A DNA stretch of 64,000 bases. It comes from Paenibacillus polymyxa. Its GTDB lineage: Bacteria > Bacillota > Bacilli > Paenibacillales > Paenibacillaceae. Location of the stretch: assembly GCF_015710975.1 (NCBI RefSeq), contig NZ_CP049783.1:3138001-3202000 (forward strand). The letters run 5' to 3'. Every line of letters begins with the position of its first letter. Position 1 is the stretch's first letter. The notes under the pieces were generated by a model. The model was given only the letters and a program-made list of their open reading frames with translations. It was not told the origin of the DNA and did not search any database. A program made the position numbers and the translations under genes. This document shows positions 27,034 to 34,849 of this stretch, piece by piece.

Positions 27034-27429
27034 AAAAATACCTTCTTTCCCTATATTTTGATAATTATTCATGATGAAAATGACATGTTGTCCATAGTAT
27101 GGACGTACAAATTGGTTTTATTCGCCTATCAATCTATGACAAAATGACCATATGTGTATCTTTTTATTAATCCTATAGAACTAATTTTGTTTTCGGATTC
27201 ACCTTGTAATTCGTATAGTAATAGTCCTAATGAATCGGGTCTAAATGCTCTGTTTTTATCAAATATGAAAATTAGTTTTTCTTCTCTTGAATGCTTATAT
27301 ATCAAGGTATGTGAGCTATTATGTTAAGAAAATATGAAGTATTTGGACATTAATTTAATCTTACTAAGCAAACATTTTTAATTCTTTTTCAACAAAATAG
27401 AATTATTCGGAGGAAAAGGAGAGGTTTGT
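27034..27429. other. AT-rich intergenic region with a palindrome and a shared motif
   Basis: No gene is visible. It holds the palindrome GTCCATAGTATGGAC (27090-27104), upstream of the malic enzyme. It also holds TAAGAAAATATGAA at about 27326-27339, a 14-bp string also present just before manC at about 40133-40146. The promoter of the polysaccharide locus must lie here, but I cannot place it confidently. Confidence 0.6.
27090..27104. promoter_or_regulatory. 15-bp perfect palindrome upstream of malic enzyme
   Basis: GTCCATAGTATGGAC is symmetric about G27097 and contains a possible -10 (TACTAT on the - strand). It is a candidate repressor site. Confidence 0.45.
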
Positions 27430-28551
27430 GTGCAGGGACCTATAGCCATTTTTAGCGATAACAACAGGGCTATTGATTATCCCAATGTGATTTGTTTTTA
27501 CCAATATATACAGTGCGAGGACACGGAGGAAGCTTCAGTCTACGAGGGCGCAAGTTGCTGCCTGATAGATTATAGGGAGCCGGGGCAAGCCGTGCGGAAA
27601 GCTAATCAGATCCGTAGCCAATTTCCGCAAATGCCATTGCTATTGGTGACGGATGTAACCTTTCCGTTCAGTGATCAGCATATGGTGCAGATTATCGGAG
27701 TAGGCCGATTGCGTCTGCTATTTTGGCAAGCCAATGATACCGAAGAAATACTTTCTGAAATACAAAGCTTGCTCTATCCCGAGTATTCGACTAAAAGCCA
27801 ACATGTTGCATTCATCTTGTCTGTGTATAACGAAGAGAAACGTTTTGTTCATGTCAAAACCTTTGCTGAGCGACTGCAAGCCTTTATCCGCAGCCATATT
27901 ATAGAGGGTTCGATTTATCTCATTGATGATGGTAGCCACGATGGCACGAATGCCTTGATTAAAGCGCTGGAGGCAGCAACGGACTTGTCCGTGAACCGGA
28001 TTAACCAGAACTTGAGTCCACTGCTTCAAACAAGGGAATTGGGACGCAATACGCGCAAGGCAGGGACGTATCTGGAAGGAATGCGGACCATCGGTGCGGA
28101 TTACTACGTATTTGTGGACGCGGACGATTCCTTTTTTATTGAGGATATTGCCAGAATGATCAATGTTGTTCAACAGGGCTACTATGATGTTGTGATTGGA
28201 ACCAAAGATATGACCGCCGAGAATCGTTCTTTATTGCGATCTATCGTCAGCTTTGGCAAACGGGTCGTCTCTCGCCCCTTTTTACCAACCGGTGTAGTAG
28301 ATTCCCAGACGGGTCTTAAAGTGATGAGCTCGGTTGCCGTGAAGCGGATGTTTCCACATTTGAAGGAACAACTCGGACTAGCGCTGGATCTGGAGATGAT
28401 GTTCATTGCCAAGCGACTTCAGCTCCGTGTGCTGCAACTACCCGTCAAATGTATTGACCGAGATGGCTCGCACATTCATGTCTGGAAGGATTCCATTCGT
28501 TTTTTGCGCTCTATCATTGAGATTTGGCGACTGGATCGGCGGGTGAGATAA
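27430..28551 (+). CDS. GT2 glycosyltransferase with receiver-like N-terminal domain
   Basis: A 373-residue protein. Residues about 130-360 are a GT-A fold of the dolichyl-phosphate-mannose-synthase type: FILSVYNEEKRF, IYLIDDGSHDGT, and the DxD in FVDADDSFF, with SQTGLKVM later. The first 120 residues are not part of a usual GT2. Their order (CCLIDYREP strand, amphipathic helix, PLLLVTD strand, LLFWQANDTEEILSEI) resembles a degenerate response-regulator receiver with Trp-Gln where Lys-Pro is normal. The GTG at 27430 follows AAAAGGAGAGG. It opens the polysaccharide locus; the next start is 5 bp away. The receiver resemblance is inference. Confidence 0.75.
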   Translation: MQGPIAIFSDNNRAIDYPNVICFYQYIQCEDTEEASVYEGASCCLIDYREPGQAVRKANQIRSQFPQMPLLLVTDVTFPFSDQHMVQIIGVGRLRLLFWQANDTEEILSEIQSLLYPEYSTKSQHVAFILSVYNEEKRFVHVKTFAERLQAFIRSHIIEGSIYLIDDGSHDGTNALIKALEAATDLSVNRINQNLSPLLQTRELGRNTRKAGTYLEGMRTIGADYYVFVDADDSFFIEDIARMINVVQQGYYDVVIGTKDMTAENRSLLRSIVSFGKRVVSRPFLPTGVVDSQTGLKVMSSVAVKRMFPHLKEQLGLALDLEMMFIAKRLQLRVLQLPVKCIDRDGSHIHVWKDSIRFLRSIIEIWRLDRRVR

Positions 28552-28555
28552 CCAC

Positions 28556-29809
28556 GTGAACAACCGATTGCGTTCGTTGATGTTTCCCCTCTTTAATGTG
28601 CTGCTTAACGGATTCAATTTTTTCTTCCACATTGCAGCGAGCTGGTACCTTACCGGACAAGCCTATGGTCAGGCGAACGCGCTGTTGGCCCTCTTTGCAC
28701 TGTTGTCCGTATTGGGCTTATCCATCCAGCTGTTAACCGCCAAGCTGGTGTCCAAGGCTGACAAGAAGCTTCCGCTACGCAGCTTACCGCTCGGTTCTCT
28801 GTTACTAAAAGCACCTCTAGTGCTAACTTTGCTTGCCATGATCTTTTCACTTTCCTTTCATCCGTTGCTGCGTTCGCTATTGGGCGTTGAGTCCGGCCCG
28901 CTGTTCATGCTGTATGCCTTGATCGGATTGCATATTCTGGTGAGTTCGTGCCGTGGAGATTTACAGGGGAGGGAACGCATGCTGGCGCTCAATGTGAACT
29001 ATTACATTGAGGTATTAGGGAAGCTATGCCTGTTTTTTGTCCTGGCTGCCCTGGGGTTAAGGTTGGAAGCCTTACTATTAGCGAGCTGTGGGGGAATGCT
29101 GCTGTCGTTGCTTCACGGCTGGATCGTTTCGGCCCGAGGCTTGTCCCTATTGACATATAGAGGAGAACATATCCCTGCTGGGTTATGGAAGTCACTAGGT
29201 CAGGATTTCACCGACAGCCTTATGACGAATTTATTCATTCTGTTTTGTATATCCATCGACATGTTGTATGTACAGCACTACTTTCCTGAGCAGGCCAGCA
29301 GCTATGCCATTGCGCTGAAGTACAGCCAGTTGGTCTATTACGTTTCGTACAGCTTGATTTCTGCCTTTATTCCAAAGATCGGTGCGCAGGGGCATGACCG
29401 CCAGGCTTTGGGCAAGTTAATTGTAATCTATGCTGGATTAATGGCTGTAGCGGCGCTGTGTGTATATGTGGGCACAACTTATATATTCCCACCCTCTATT
29501 CCCATATTATTTGGAGCCTCTTACCAGGCGGCTGAGGCCTATATTCCATGGGGAGGCTGGGTGTATTGGCTTTTTTCCATCGTGCTATTTTTTGTGCATG
29601 TGCACGTATTAGTGGGCAGACGCACCTTTATGTTCAGTCTGATGGCGGGAGCCGCAGCTTTATTAGTAGCCTTTCATATGGCTCACACAGACCCGATCGA
29701 TTTTTTGTTGTCAGAGTTCATTGTGTACGGAGCTATGTCTCTCTACTTTGTGATAGATGCCTATATGTATTTGTTCAAAATAAAGATAAGGGGAGGAATC
29801 ACCCCATGA
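28556..29809 (+). CDS. polysaccharide flippase-like membrane protein (Wzx/MATE-like)
   Basis: A 417-residue polytopic membrane protein with about 12 hydrophobic segments and short basic loops. The N-terminus (PLFNVLLNGFNFFFHIAAS, GQANALLALFALLSVLG) resembles oligosaccharide flippases of the MOP superfamily, which move lipid-linked glycans across the membrane. The GTG start follows GGTGAG, and the stop overlaps the next ATG (ATGA). Its position between glycosyltransferase genes supports the role. The subfamily is not certain. Confidence 0.7.
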   Translation: MNNRLRSLMFPLFNVLLNGFNFFFHIAASWYLTGQAYGQANALLALFALLSVLGLSIQLLTAKLVSKADKKLPLRSLPLGSLLLKAPLVLTLLAMIFSLSFHPLLRSLLGVESGPLFMLYALIGLHILVSSCRGDLQGRERMLALNVNYYIEVLGKLCLFFVLAALGLRLEALLLASCGGMLLSLLHGWIVSARGLSLLTYRGEHIPAGLWKSLGQDFTDSLMTNLFILFCISIDMLYVQHYFPEQASSYAIALKYSQLVYYVSYSLISAFIPKIGAQGHDRQALGKLIVIYAGLMAVAALCVYVGTTYIFPPSIPILFGASYQAAEAYIPWGGWVYWLFSIVLFFVHVHVLVGRRTFMFSLMAGAAALLVAFHMAHTDPIDFLLSEFIVYGAMSLYFVIDAYMYLFKIKIRGGITP

Positions 29810-31032
29810 ATACCATACTAGAGCAGGACGATAAGACCGTAGTTCTATTGCTTTCCTGGCGTGACATTCGTTCTCCGAAAAGCGGGGGAGCAGAAATTTT
29901 CACCCATGAAATGCTGAAACGCTCACAGCAAGGTCGGTTTCAGTTCATTCATTTCTCACCTCAATTTGAGGGGATGCCTGAGCATGAAGTCATTGACGGT
30001 GTTACGTATATTCGAAAAGGAAACATATACAGTGTTATTTATTATGCGATGCGCTATTACCGTCGTCATCGGCAGCAGATTGACTATGTAATTAATCAAG
30101 CGAATACGCATCAGTTCTTTACCCGATTTTGGGTGGAGGCATCCAAGCGAATTTTTTTCATACATCAGCTAACAAGGGAAATATGGTATGAAAATGCCAG
30201 GTTCCCGCTAAATATGATTGGATTTCATATGGAGCCCCTCATGCTTAAGCTGGCACGGAGGGATCGGACGCTCACCGTATCCCCGTCTACCCGGTATGAT
30301 CTGCTTAAGCTGGGCTTTCATCCGGATCGTGTTCATCTTTTACCGGAAGGCATTGAGTTTGATCATTGGCCGCGTGAACAATTTTTGACGAAGGAGTCTA
30401 ACCCAACCTTCATGTATGCCGGACGCTTTGTTAAATATAAGGGCATTGATCTGGTCGTTGAAGCCTTTGGGCGGCTCAAGGAAAAGTTCCCCCAGGCTAT
30501 GTTATGGATTGCCGGAAAAACCGATAAAACCTATGTGACAGAACAATTATTGCCGATTATAGAACGGTATGGATTGACATACGGAGAACCGGATGAACAG
30601 GGACAATCACAAGCCGATATTACCTTTTATGGATTTGTTTCAGCAGAGTATAAGCTGGAGCTGATGAGCCGTGCCCATGCGCTCGTATTCCCTTCCCTGC
30701 GTGAAGGCTGGGGATTGACGATTACCGAAGCGGCAGCGGTTGGAACTCCCAGCATTGTGAGCAATTCTCCTGGTCTGGTGGATGCGACGGATTTCGGAAA
30801 AAGCGGATATTTATGCTTTCACGGCGATATCCGAGGATTGTCTGAACAAATGGAAAGAGCGGCAGAGGGTGGCGAAGATTACATGGCCATCCGTGAGCGA
30901 GCGTACCAATATGCGCTAAGATTTCATTTTGATCATACAGCTGCCGCATTTGAGCAGTTGATGGAGAATTGGACAGAGGAGGCGGAACAGAGTGGACAAA
31001 GTGGTCATTCTCTTCTCCACGTACAACAATGA
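29806..31032 (+). CDS. GT4 family glycosyltransferase
   Basis: A 408-residue GT-B glycosyltransferase. The N-terminal domain has SGGAEIFTHEMLKRS (the acceptor-side Gly-Gly motif). The C-terminal domain has YAGRFVKYKGIDLVVEAF, LWIAGKTD and the EX7E-type PSLREGWGLTITEAAAVGTP, all typical of GT4. The ATG at 29806 overlaps the flippase stop and follows GGGGAGGAATC. The next GT2 gene starts within its last 41 bp. Confidence 0.88.
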   Translation: MNTILEQDDKTVVLLLSWRDIRSPKSGGAEIFTHEMLKRSQQGRFQFIHFSPQFEGMPEHEVIDGVTYIRKGNIYSVIYYAMRYYRRHRQQIDYVINQANTHQFFTRFWVEASKRIFFIHQLTREIWYENARFPLNMIGFHMEPLMLKLARRDRTLTVSPSTRYDLLKLGFHPDRVHLLPEGIEFDHWPREQFLTKESNPTFMYAGRFVKYKGIDLVVEAFGRLKEKFPQAMLWIAGKTDKTYVTEQLLPIIERYGLTYGEPDEQGQSQADITFYGFVSAEYKLELMSRAHALVFPSLREGWGLTITEAAAVGTPSIVSNSPGLVDATDFGKSGYLCFHGDIRGLSEQMERAAEGGEDYMAIRERAYQYALRFHFDHTAAAFEQLMENWTEEAEQSGQSGHSLLHVQQ

Positions 31033-31903
31033 ACGTACAATAGAGCCTTGTTTGCGAAGCTGTATGGGGCAAAATTACAGGGATCTGCATATTGTAATTG
31101 CCGATGATGGCTCCAGTGATCGGACGGTTGAGACGATTCGTATGCTGTCCGCAGGGAGCTCAGTACCCGTAACCGTATTAGAGCTTCCTCATGGAGAGCG
31201 GGGAGTTGCTAGAGTCAAAGCGGTTGAGGAAGCGAAGCGCTTAGGTGCCGAATACATATTTGTATTGGATTCCGATATGATTTTAGCCGAACATCTAATT
31301 CAGCAAAGCATCGACTTTTTTGACGATTATCAAGATATTGGCGCCTTGGTTATTCCAGAGGAGGCATATTCGGAAGCAAATAATTTTTTTTCCAAAGTGA
31401 AAGTTTTCGAGCGGAATGTCATTAACAACGCGGGAGAGACCTTGGGAAAACGCTCCATTGAAGCAGCACGCTTCTGGCGAATGAGCGCTTACGAATCAAC
31501 AGGCGGATTTAATGCGGAGCAAATTGCTTTTGAAGAAATACAGCCAACCTTACGCTATATAGAGTCTGGCGGAGTCATTCGCCGGGCGGTTTTTACACGG
31601 GTATATCATGATGAAAAACAGGTATATTTGCAGGATGTATTACGTAAAAAAGCCTACTACTTCTCGGTGATGGATCGTACGATGTCATCTGAGGAGGGCG
31701 GATTGCGAAAGGCACTGGAACGTTGGTACTTCTTCCGTCCGGTGTTGTATACATGGGGAAATGTGAAAAACTACATCCGCCATCCGCTGCTAACGGGGGG
31801 GATGTTGTGGATGTACACCTGCCTGACTGTGATTGGGGTAGCCGCCGTGTTAAAGGGCGGCACCCGTCACTCAGGCGATCTCGCTAAGGCGGATAAGGCG
31901 TAA
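30992..31903 (+). CDS. GT2 family glycosyltransferase
   Basis: A 303-residue GT2 enzyme: VILFSTYNNERTIEPCL at the start, VIADDGSSDRTVETI, and the DxD-type FVLDSDMIL. A C-terminal hydrophobic stretch (LWMYTCLTVIGVAAVLKGG) suggests membrane association. The GTG start follows GAGGAGGCGG inside the previous gene, so translation is coupled. Its 3' end overlaps the opposing response-regulator gene by 33 bp. Confidence 0.85.
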   Translation: MDKVVILFSTYNNERTIEPCLRSCMGQNYRDLHIVIADDGSSDRTVETIRMLSAGSSVPVTVLELPHGERGVARVKAVEEAKRLGAEYIFVLDSDMILAEHLIQQSIDFFDDYQDIGALVIPEEAYSEANNFFSKVKVFERNVINNAGETLGKRSIEAARFWRMSAYESTGGFNAEQIAFEEIQPTLRYIESGGVIRRAVFTRVYHDEKQVYLQDVLRKKAYYFSVMDRTMSSEEGGLRKALERWYFFRPVLYTWGNVKNYIRHPLLTGGMLWMYTCLTVIGVAAVLKGGTRHSGDLAKADKA

Positions 31904-32575
31904 CGATGAATGTCCGAGGGTTAGTGTATCCAACGAGTACAGGTCGGGATCGGAAGATTCCGGCTCCTCATACGGTAGATATAATGAATGCGGAGTTAAC
32001 TGAATACCTTCACCATCAGGATGACGCAGTGAGCAGCCGACAGGATACAGCTCAGCAAGTGCAATGTGTACGGCGGTTACGATATCTTGTTCATTCAGCA
32101 GTACATACGGTCGGTACGGAGCATTCAAAATACTGTTTATAAATACCGACAAGTCAGTTGCCACGTTCTGGTCTGCATGAAGACTTGTTCGATTGAGTCG
32201 AGCCTGATCAAGCGCCTCATACAGTATCTTTTTAAGCGTATCATCATCCAGCTCCAGCGGTTTCGTCAAAAAACGGAACACGCCGACTTGATTAATGGCC
32301 GATAAAATGGACTGCGTATGCAGGTGACCAGACAAAATGATGCGTACAATGTGCGGATAATCCTTCTTAATCATACGAAGGAACGTAATTCCGTCCAAAC
32401 CAGGCATAAGCAGATCGGAGACGACCACATCAATCGGGTGCTTTTCCAGCACTTGCAGGGCTTCTTTAGGCGTGTGAGCGGTATGTAAGGTGAATGTTTC
32501 TTGCGTCAATGTCCGTTCTAGCAGGGACAGCACCATAGGACTGTCGTCAACAAATAGAATGTTTTGGGGTGTCAT
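31871..32575 (-). CDS. response regulator with unassigned C-terminal domain
   Basis: A 234-residue protein. The N-terminal receiver (about residues 1-125) is complete: acidic pair in LFVDDSP, phospho-acceptor Asp in VVVSDLLMPGLDG, Ser in IILSGH, Lys in FLTKPL. The remaining 110 residues show no DNA-binding motif or output domain that I recognise. It lies on the opposite strand, 33 bp from a divergent gene pair that encodes a small protein and a kinase-like protein. It is probably a partner in that signalling group. Confidence 0.8.
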   Translation of the reverse strand: MTPQNILFVDDSPMVLSLLERTLTQETFTLHTAHTPKEALQVLEKHPIDVVVSDLLMPGLDGITFLRMIKKDYPHIVRIILSGHLHTQSILSAINQVGVFRFLTKPLELDDDTLKKILYEALDQARLNRTSLHADQNVATDLSVFINSILNAPYRPYVLLNEQDIVTAVHIALAELYPVGCSLRHPDGEGIQLTPHSLYLPYEEPESSDPDLYSLDTLTLGHSSLRLIRLSEIA

Positions 32576-32608
32576 AAGAACTGCGCAACTCCAATCAGGA
32601 AGTAAGAA

Positions 32609-33067
32609 ATGAGGAACTACATGTATAATATCAGCGTTTTGGCATTTTTAAAAGATGTCAGTACAGAACGGGCGTTGCGTCTTTTTTGTGAACGATTTGA
32701 TTCGGTTGAACACGCGCTCTGGGAAAAAGGAATGCGTCTGCTTCACCAGTATCATGCTGCGCGACATACAGGGGTGACTCTGGCCGTCTCCAGTGCACTT
32801 CAGCATATGGACGATCGTCATGATATTTACGTTGTTGATCTGCGAGCATACAGCGAGGAAGATTTGGATCGTCTATATATAGCCAAAACATGCGAGTTGA
32901 TCCTGCTGACAGACGGGGCAACGGAAACCGCTGCGAGGTTTGCCGCACTCCAGCGCCGCACTCCCCGGTTGCTGTGCGCACGGCTACCGCTGGTCAGCTA
33001 CGAGCTGGAATGCCTGATGCAAGCGATTTTGAGCCGTCTTGAACAAAATGGAGGGGCCAGGTCATGA
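32609..33067 (+). CDS. hypothetical protein, possibly a degenerate receiver-like domain
   Basis: A 152-residue protein of unknown family. It has alternating strands and helices (NISVLAFLKD, TLAVSSALQ, DIYVVDLRAYS, CELILLTDGA, PRLLCARLPLVSYELECL), a pattern compatible with a receiver-like alpha/beta fold, with VVDL where a phospho-acceptor strand would be. That reading is tentative. An alternative start at 32621 follows GAGGAAC. The stop overlaps the start of the kinase-like gene by 4 bp, so the two proteins probably act together. Confidence 0.55.
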   Translation: MRNYMYNISVLAFLKDVSTERALRLFCERFDSVEHALWEKGMRLLHQYHAARHTGVTLAVSSALQHMDDRHDIYVVDLRAYSEEDLDRLYIAKTCELILLTDGATETAARFAALQRRTPRLLCARLPLVSYELECLMQAILSRLEQNGGARS

Positions 33068-34797
33068 AGCAATGGGCTTTGTTGAAACCAAGTTGGCAAA
33101 AGCTGATCCTGTACCTGATGGTTTTGTGTGTGACAGTGTTCTTGGCCGCTGTGCTACAATGGTTCGTCATGCGGCAATTCAGCGGTCACTTGGCGGAAAT
33201 TCAGAACGAGCAGCTCCAGGATGAGGTACAGGAACTGTCTGGCAGCATAACGGAGCATTATGCCGCATGGCAAGCTGAGCTAAAAGAGCTGTCGTCCAGT
33301 CTGGGCAGAGAGATGCTGAATCAGGGAACACGTCAATATGCTGAGGGGTTTAAGCGTGAGAGCGGGTCTTTTTATGTGCTGGATGAACAGTATCATGTGA
33401 TGGTCGGACGTGACAATCGTGAGATGAGGAATGCGGTCCAGCAGATTAAATGGCTGCAAAATGGTTGTGCGGTCAGCTCTTTTGTGACTGAGGATCATCA
33501 GCCTGCCCAGTACATAGCGTGCAGGATTCAAGGGGCGCAGACGGGCGGTTTTATGGTGCGTACAGTTGACGCTGAAATACTTAGTGGAATTGTTAAAAGT
33601 AAGCCGGTGAATCAGCATGAGACTTTATTTTATAACGGTCAATTCAAGATCGTAGCTTCCCGAAGTACTTCGGATATCAACCGGACGGACATCACGAGTG
33701 TAACCCGTAGGCTGCTGGAGGGCAATACGGGTATCGTTGAAGATCGTGGAGAGAAATACGGAATAGGATTCAGCCGCATTGGGGAAGAGGCCCTTTACAT
33801 ATCGGTTAAGGATATCAGTCAGGACACCCCCCAGCGAATTAGCTCCTTTCGCAAACAGTTGTGGATGGTGATGGCTCTAATACTCATTATTTTGTGGGCC
33901 ATGCTCATACAGTTCCGCAAACGGATTGTGAAAGATGCCATCGTGAACAATCAAGTGCGTGACCAGCGGCGGGATGAAGATATGCGACAGCAGCAGGACA
34001 CGTATTATTTGCCGTTAATGCAGACGATTGAGCAACAGCTGCAAGAGCTGCAAGAACAGACTAGCCGTCTCACAGGCGGCGATGATTTAAAGCTGTTGGG
34101 ATTTTATCAAGATCTAGCCAACCGCTTTGAAGTGTCTTCCAGTCAGGGAAAAGGAGCATCTCATGAGGAACTGGAGTATTTCCGCGAGCTGAATGAAAAT
34201 TTCATTCAGGGTCGTCTCAGACAGGAATCCTCACTAGGAGAATTACTGACAGGCGTCCGTAGTTTGCGTGATGAGCTGGAAGAGAAAATGCATGATAATA
34301 GCGGAATTAGCTTCACCGATATGAATGAGGTATTGTCCGAATCGCTGAAATGGGCGAACCGTTCGCTGAATATGAAGCACATTCAAGTGATCTTGCGGCA
34401 AGAGCCAGTTCCATCCATTGCAGCACAAGCACCCATGCTGTACAAAACAATTCAGGGGCTGCTGGAAAATGCAGTGCAGGCCATGAACCAAGATGGAGAG
34501 CAGCTGGAGGATCAGGAACGGAGCCGAACGGGTCTGCGGTCCAAGCGGCAATCTCATATGCTTAAGGTTAGCTCACGGCTGGAAGAAGCTGAAATTATGA
34601 TTATCATTGAAGACACAGGCGGCGGGATTGATGACAAGATGCGTTGGAGCTATTTCCAGCCGGACTATTCCCAAAACGCACAGGAGCATACGTTCAGCCT
34701 GTATCACATGGATGCATATCTGAAGACTATAGGTGGTCGCTTAAAGCTGCGTAACACTGATCAGGGATTGCAGGCCATCGTTCATTTGAGAAGATAG
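33064..34797 (+). CDS. sensor histidine kinase-like protein, degenerate H-box
   Basis: A 577-residue membrane protein: TM1 about residues 12-36, an extracytoplasmic domain of about 225 residues, TM2 about 267-285, a charged coiled-coil segment, and a C-terminal HATPase domain with N-box LLENAVQAM (about 466) and G1 box DTGGGID (about 517). The dimerisation region shows no normal HE-xx-NPL H-box; at the aligned place I read GFYQDLANRF, with Gln near position 349 instead of His. It may bind ATP but not autophosphorylate in the usual way. It is co-translated with the 32609 gene. Confidence 0.75.
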   Translation: MKQWALLKPSWQKLILYLMVLCVTVFLAAVLQWFVMRQFSGHLAEIQNEQLQDEVQELSGSITEHYAAWQAELKELSSSLGREMLNQGTRQYAEGFKRESGSFYVLDEQYHVMVGRDNREMRNAVQQIKWLQNGCAVSSFVTEDHQPAQYIACRIQGAQTGGFMVRTVDAEILSGIVKSKPVNQHETLFYNGQFKIVASRSTSDINRTDITSVTRRLLEGNTGIVEDRGEKYGIGFSRIGEEALYISVKDISQDTPQRISSFRKQLWMVMALILIILWAMLIQFRKRIVKDAIVNNQVRDQRRDEDMRQQQDTYYLPLMQTIEQQLQELQEQTSRLTGGDDLKLLGFYQDLANRFEVSSSQGKGASHEELEYFRELNENFIQGRLRQESSLGELLTGVRSLRDELEEKMHDNSGISFTDMNEVLSESLKWANRSLNMKHIQVILRQEPVPSIAAQAPMLYKTIQGLLENAVQAMNQDGEQLEDQERSRTGLRSKRQSHMLKVSSRLEEAEIMIIIEDTGGGIDDKMRWSYFQPDYSQNAQEHTFSLYHMDAYLKTIGGRLKLRNTDQGLQAIVHLRR

Positions 34798-34849
34798 ATA
34801 GGCCCAAGATAACCAACAGATACAAGAGGTTCAAGAGAGGGGGACAAGC

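Noticed and set aside
29548..29805. N-terminal extension of the GT4 gene
   Set aside because: It runs inside the flippase gene in another frame. ATG 29806 with GGGGAGGAATC and the ATGA overlap is the natural start.
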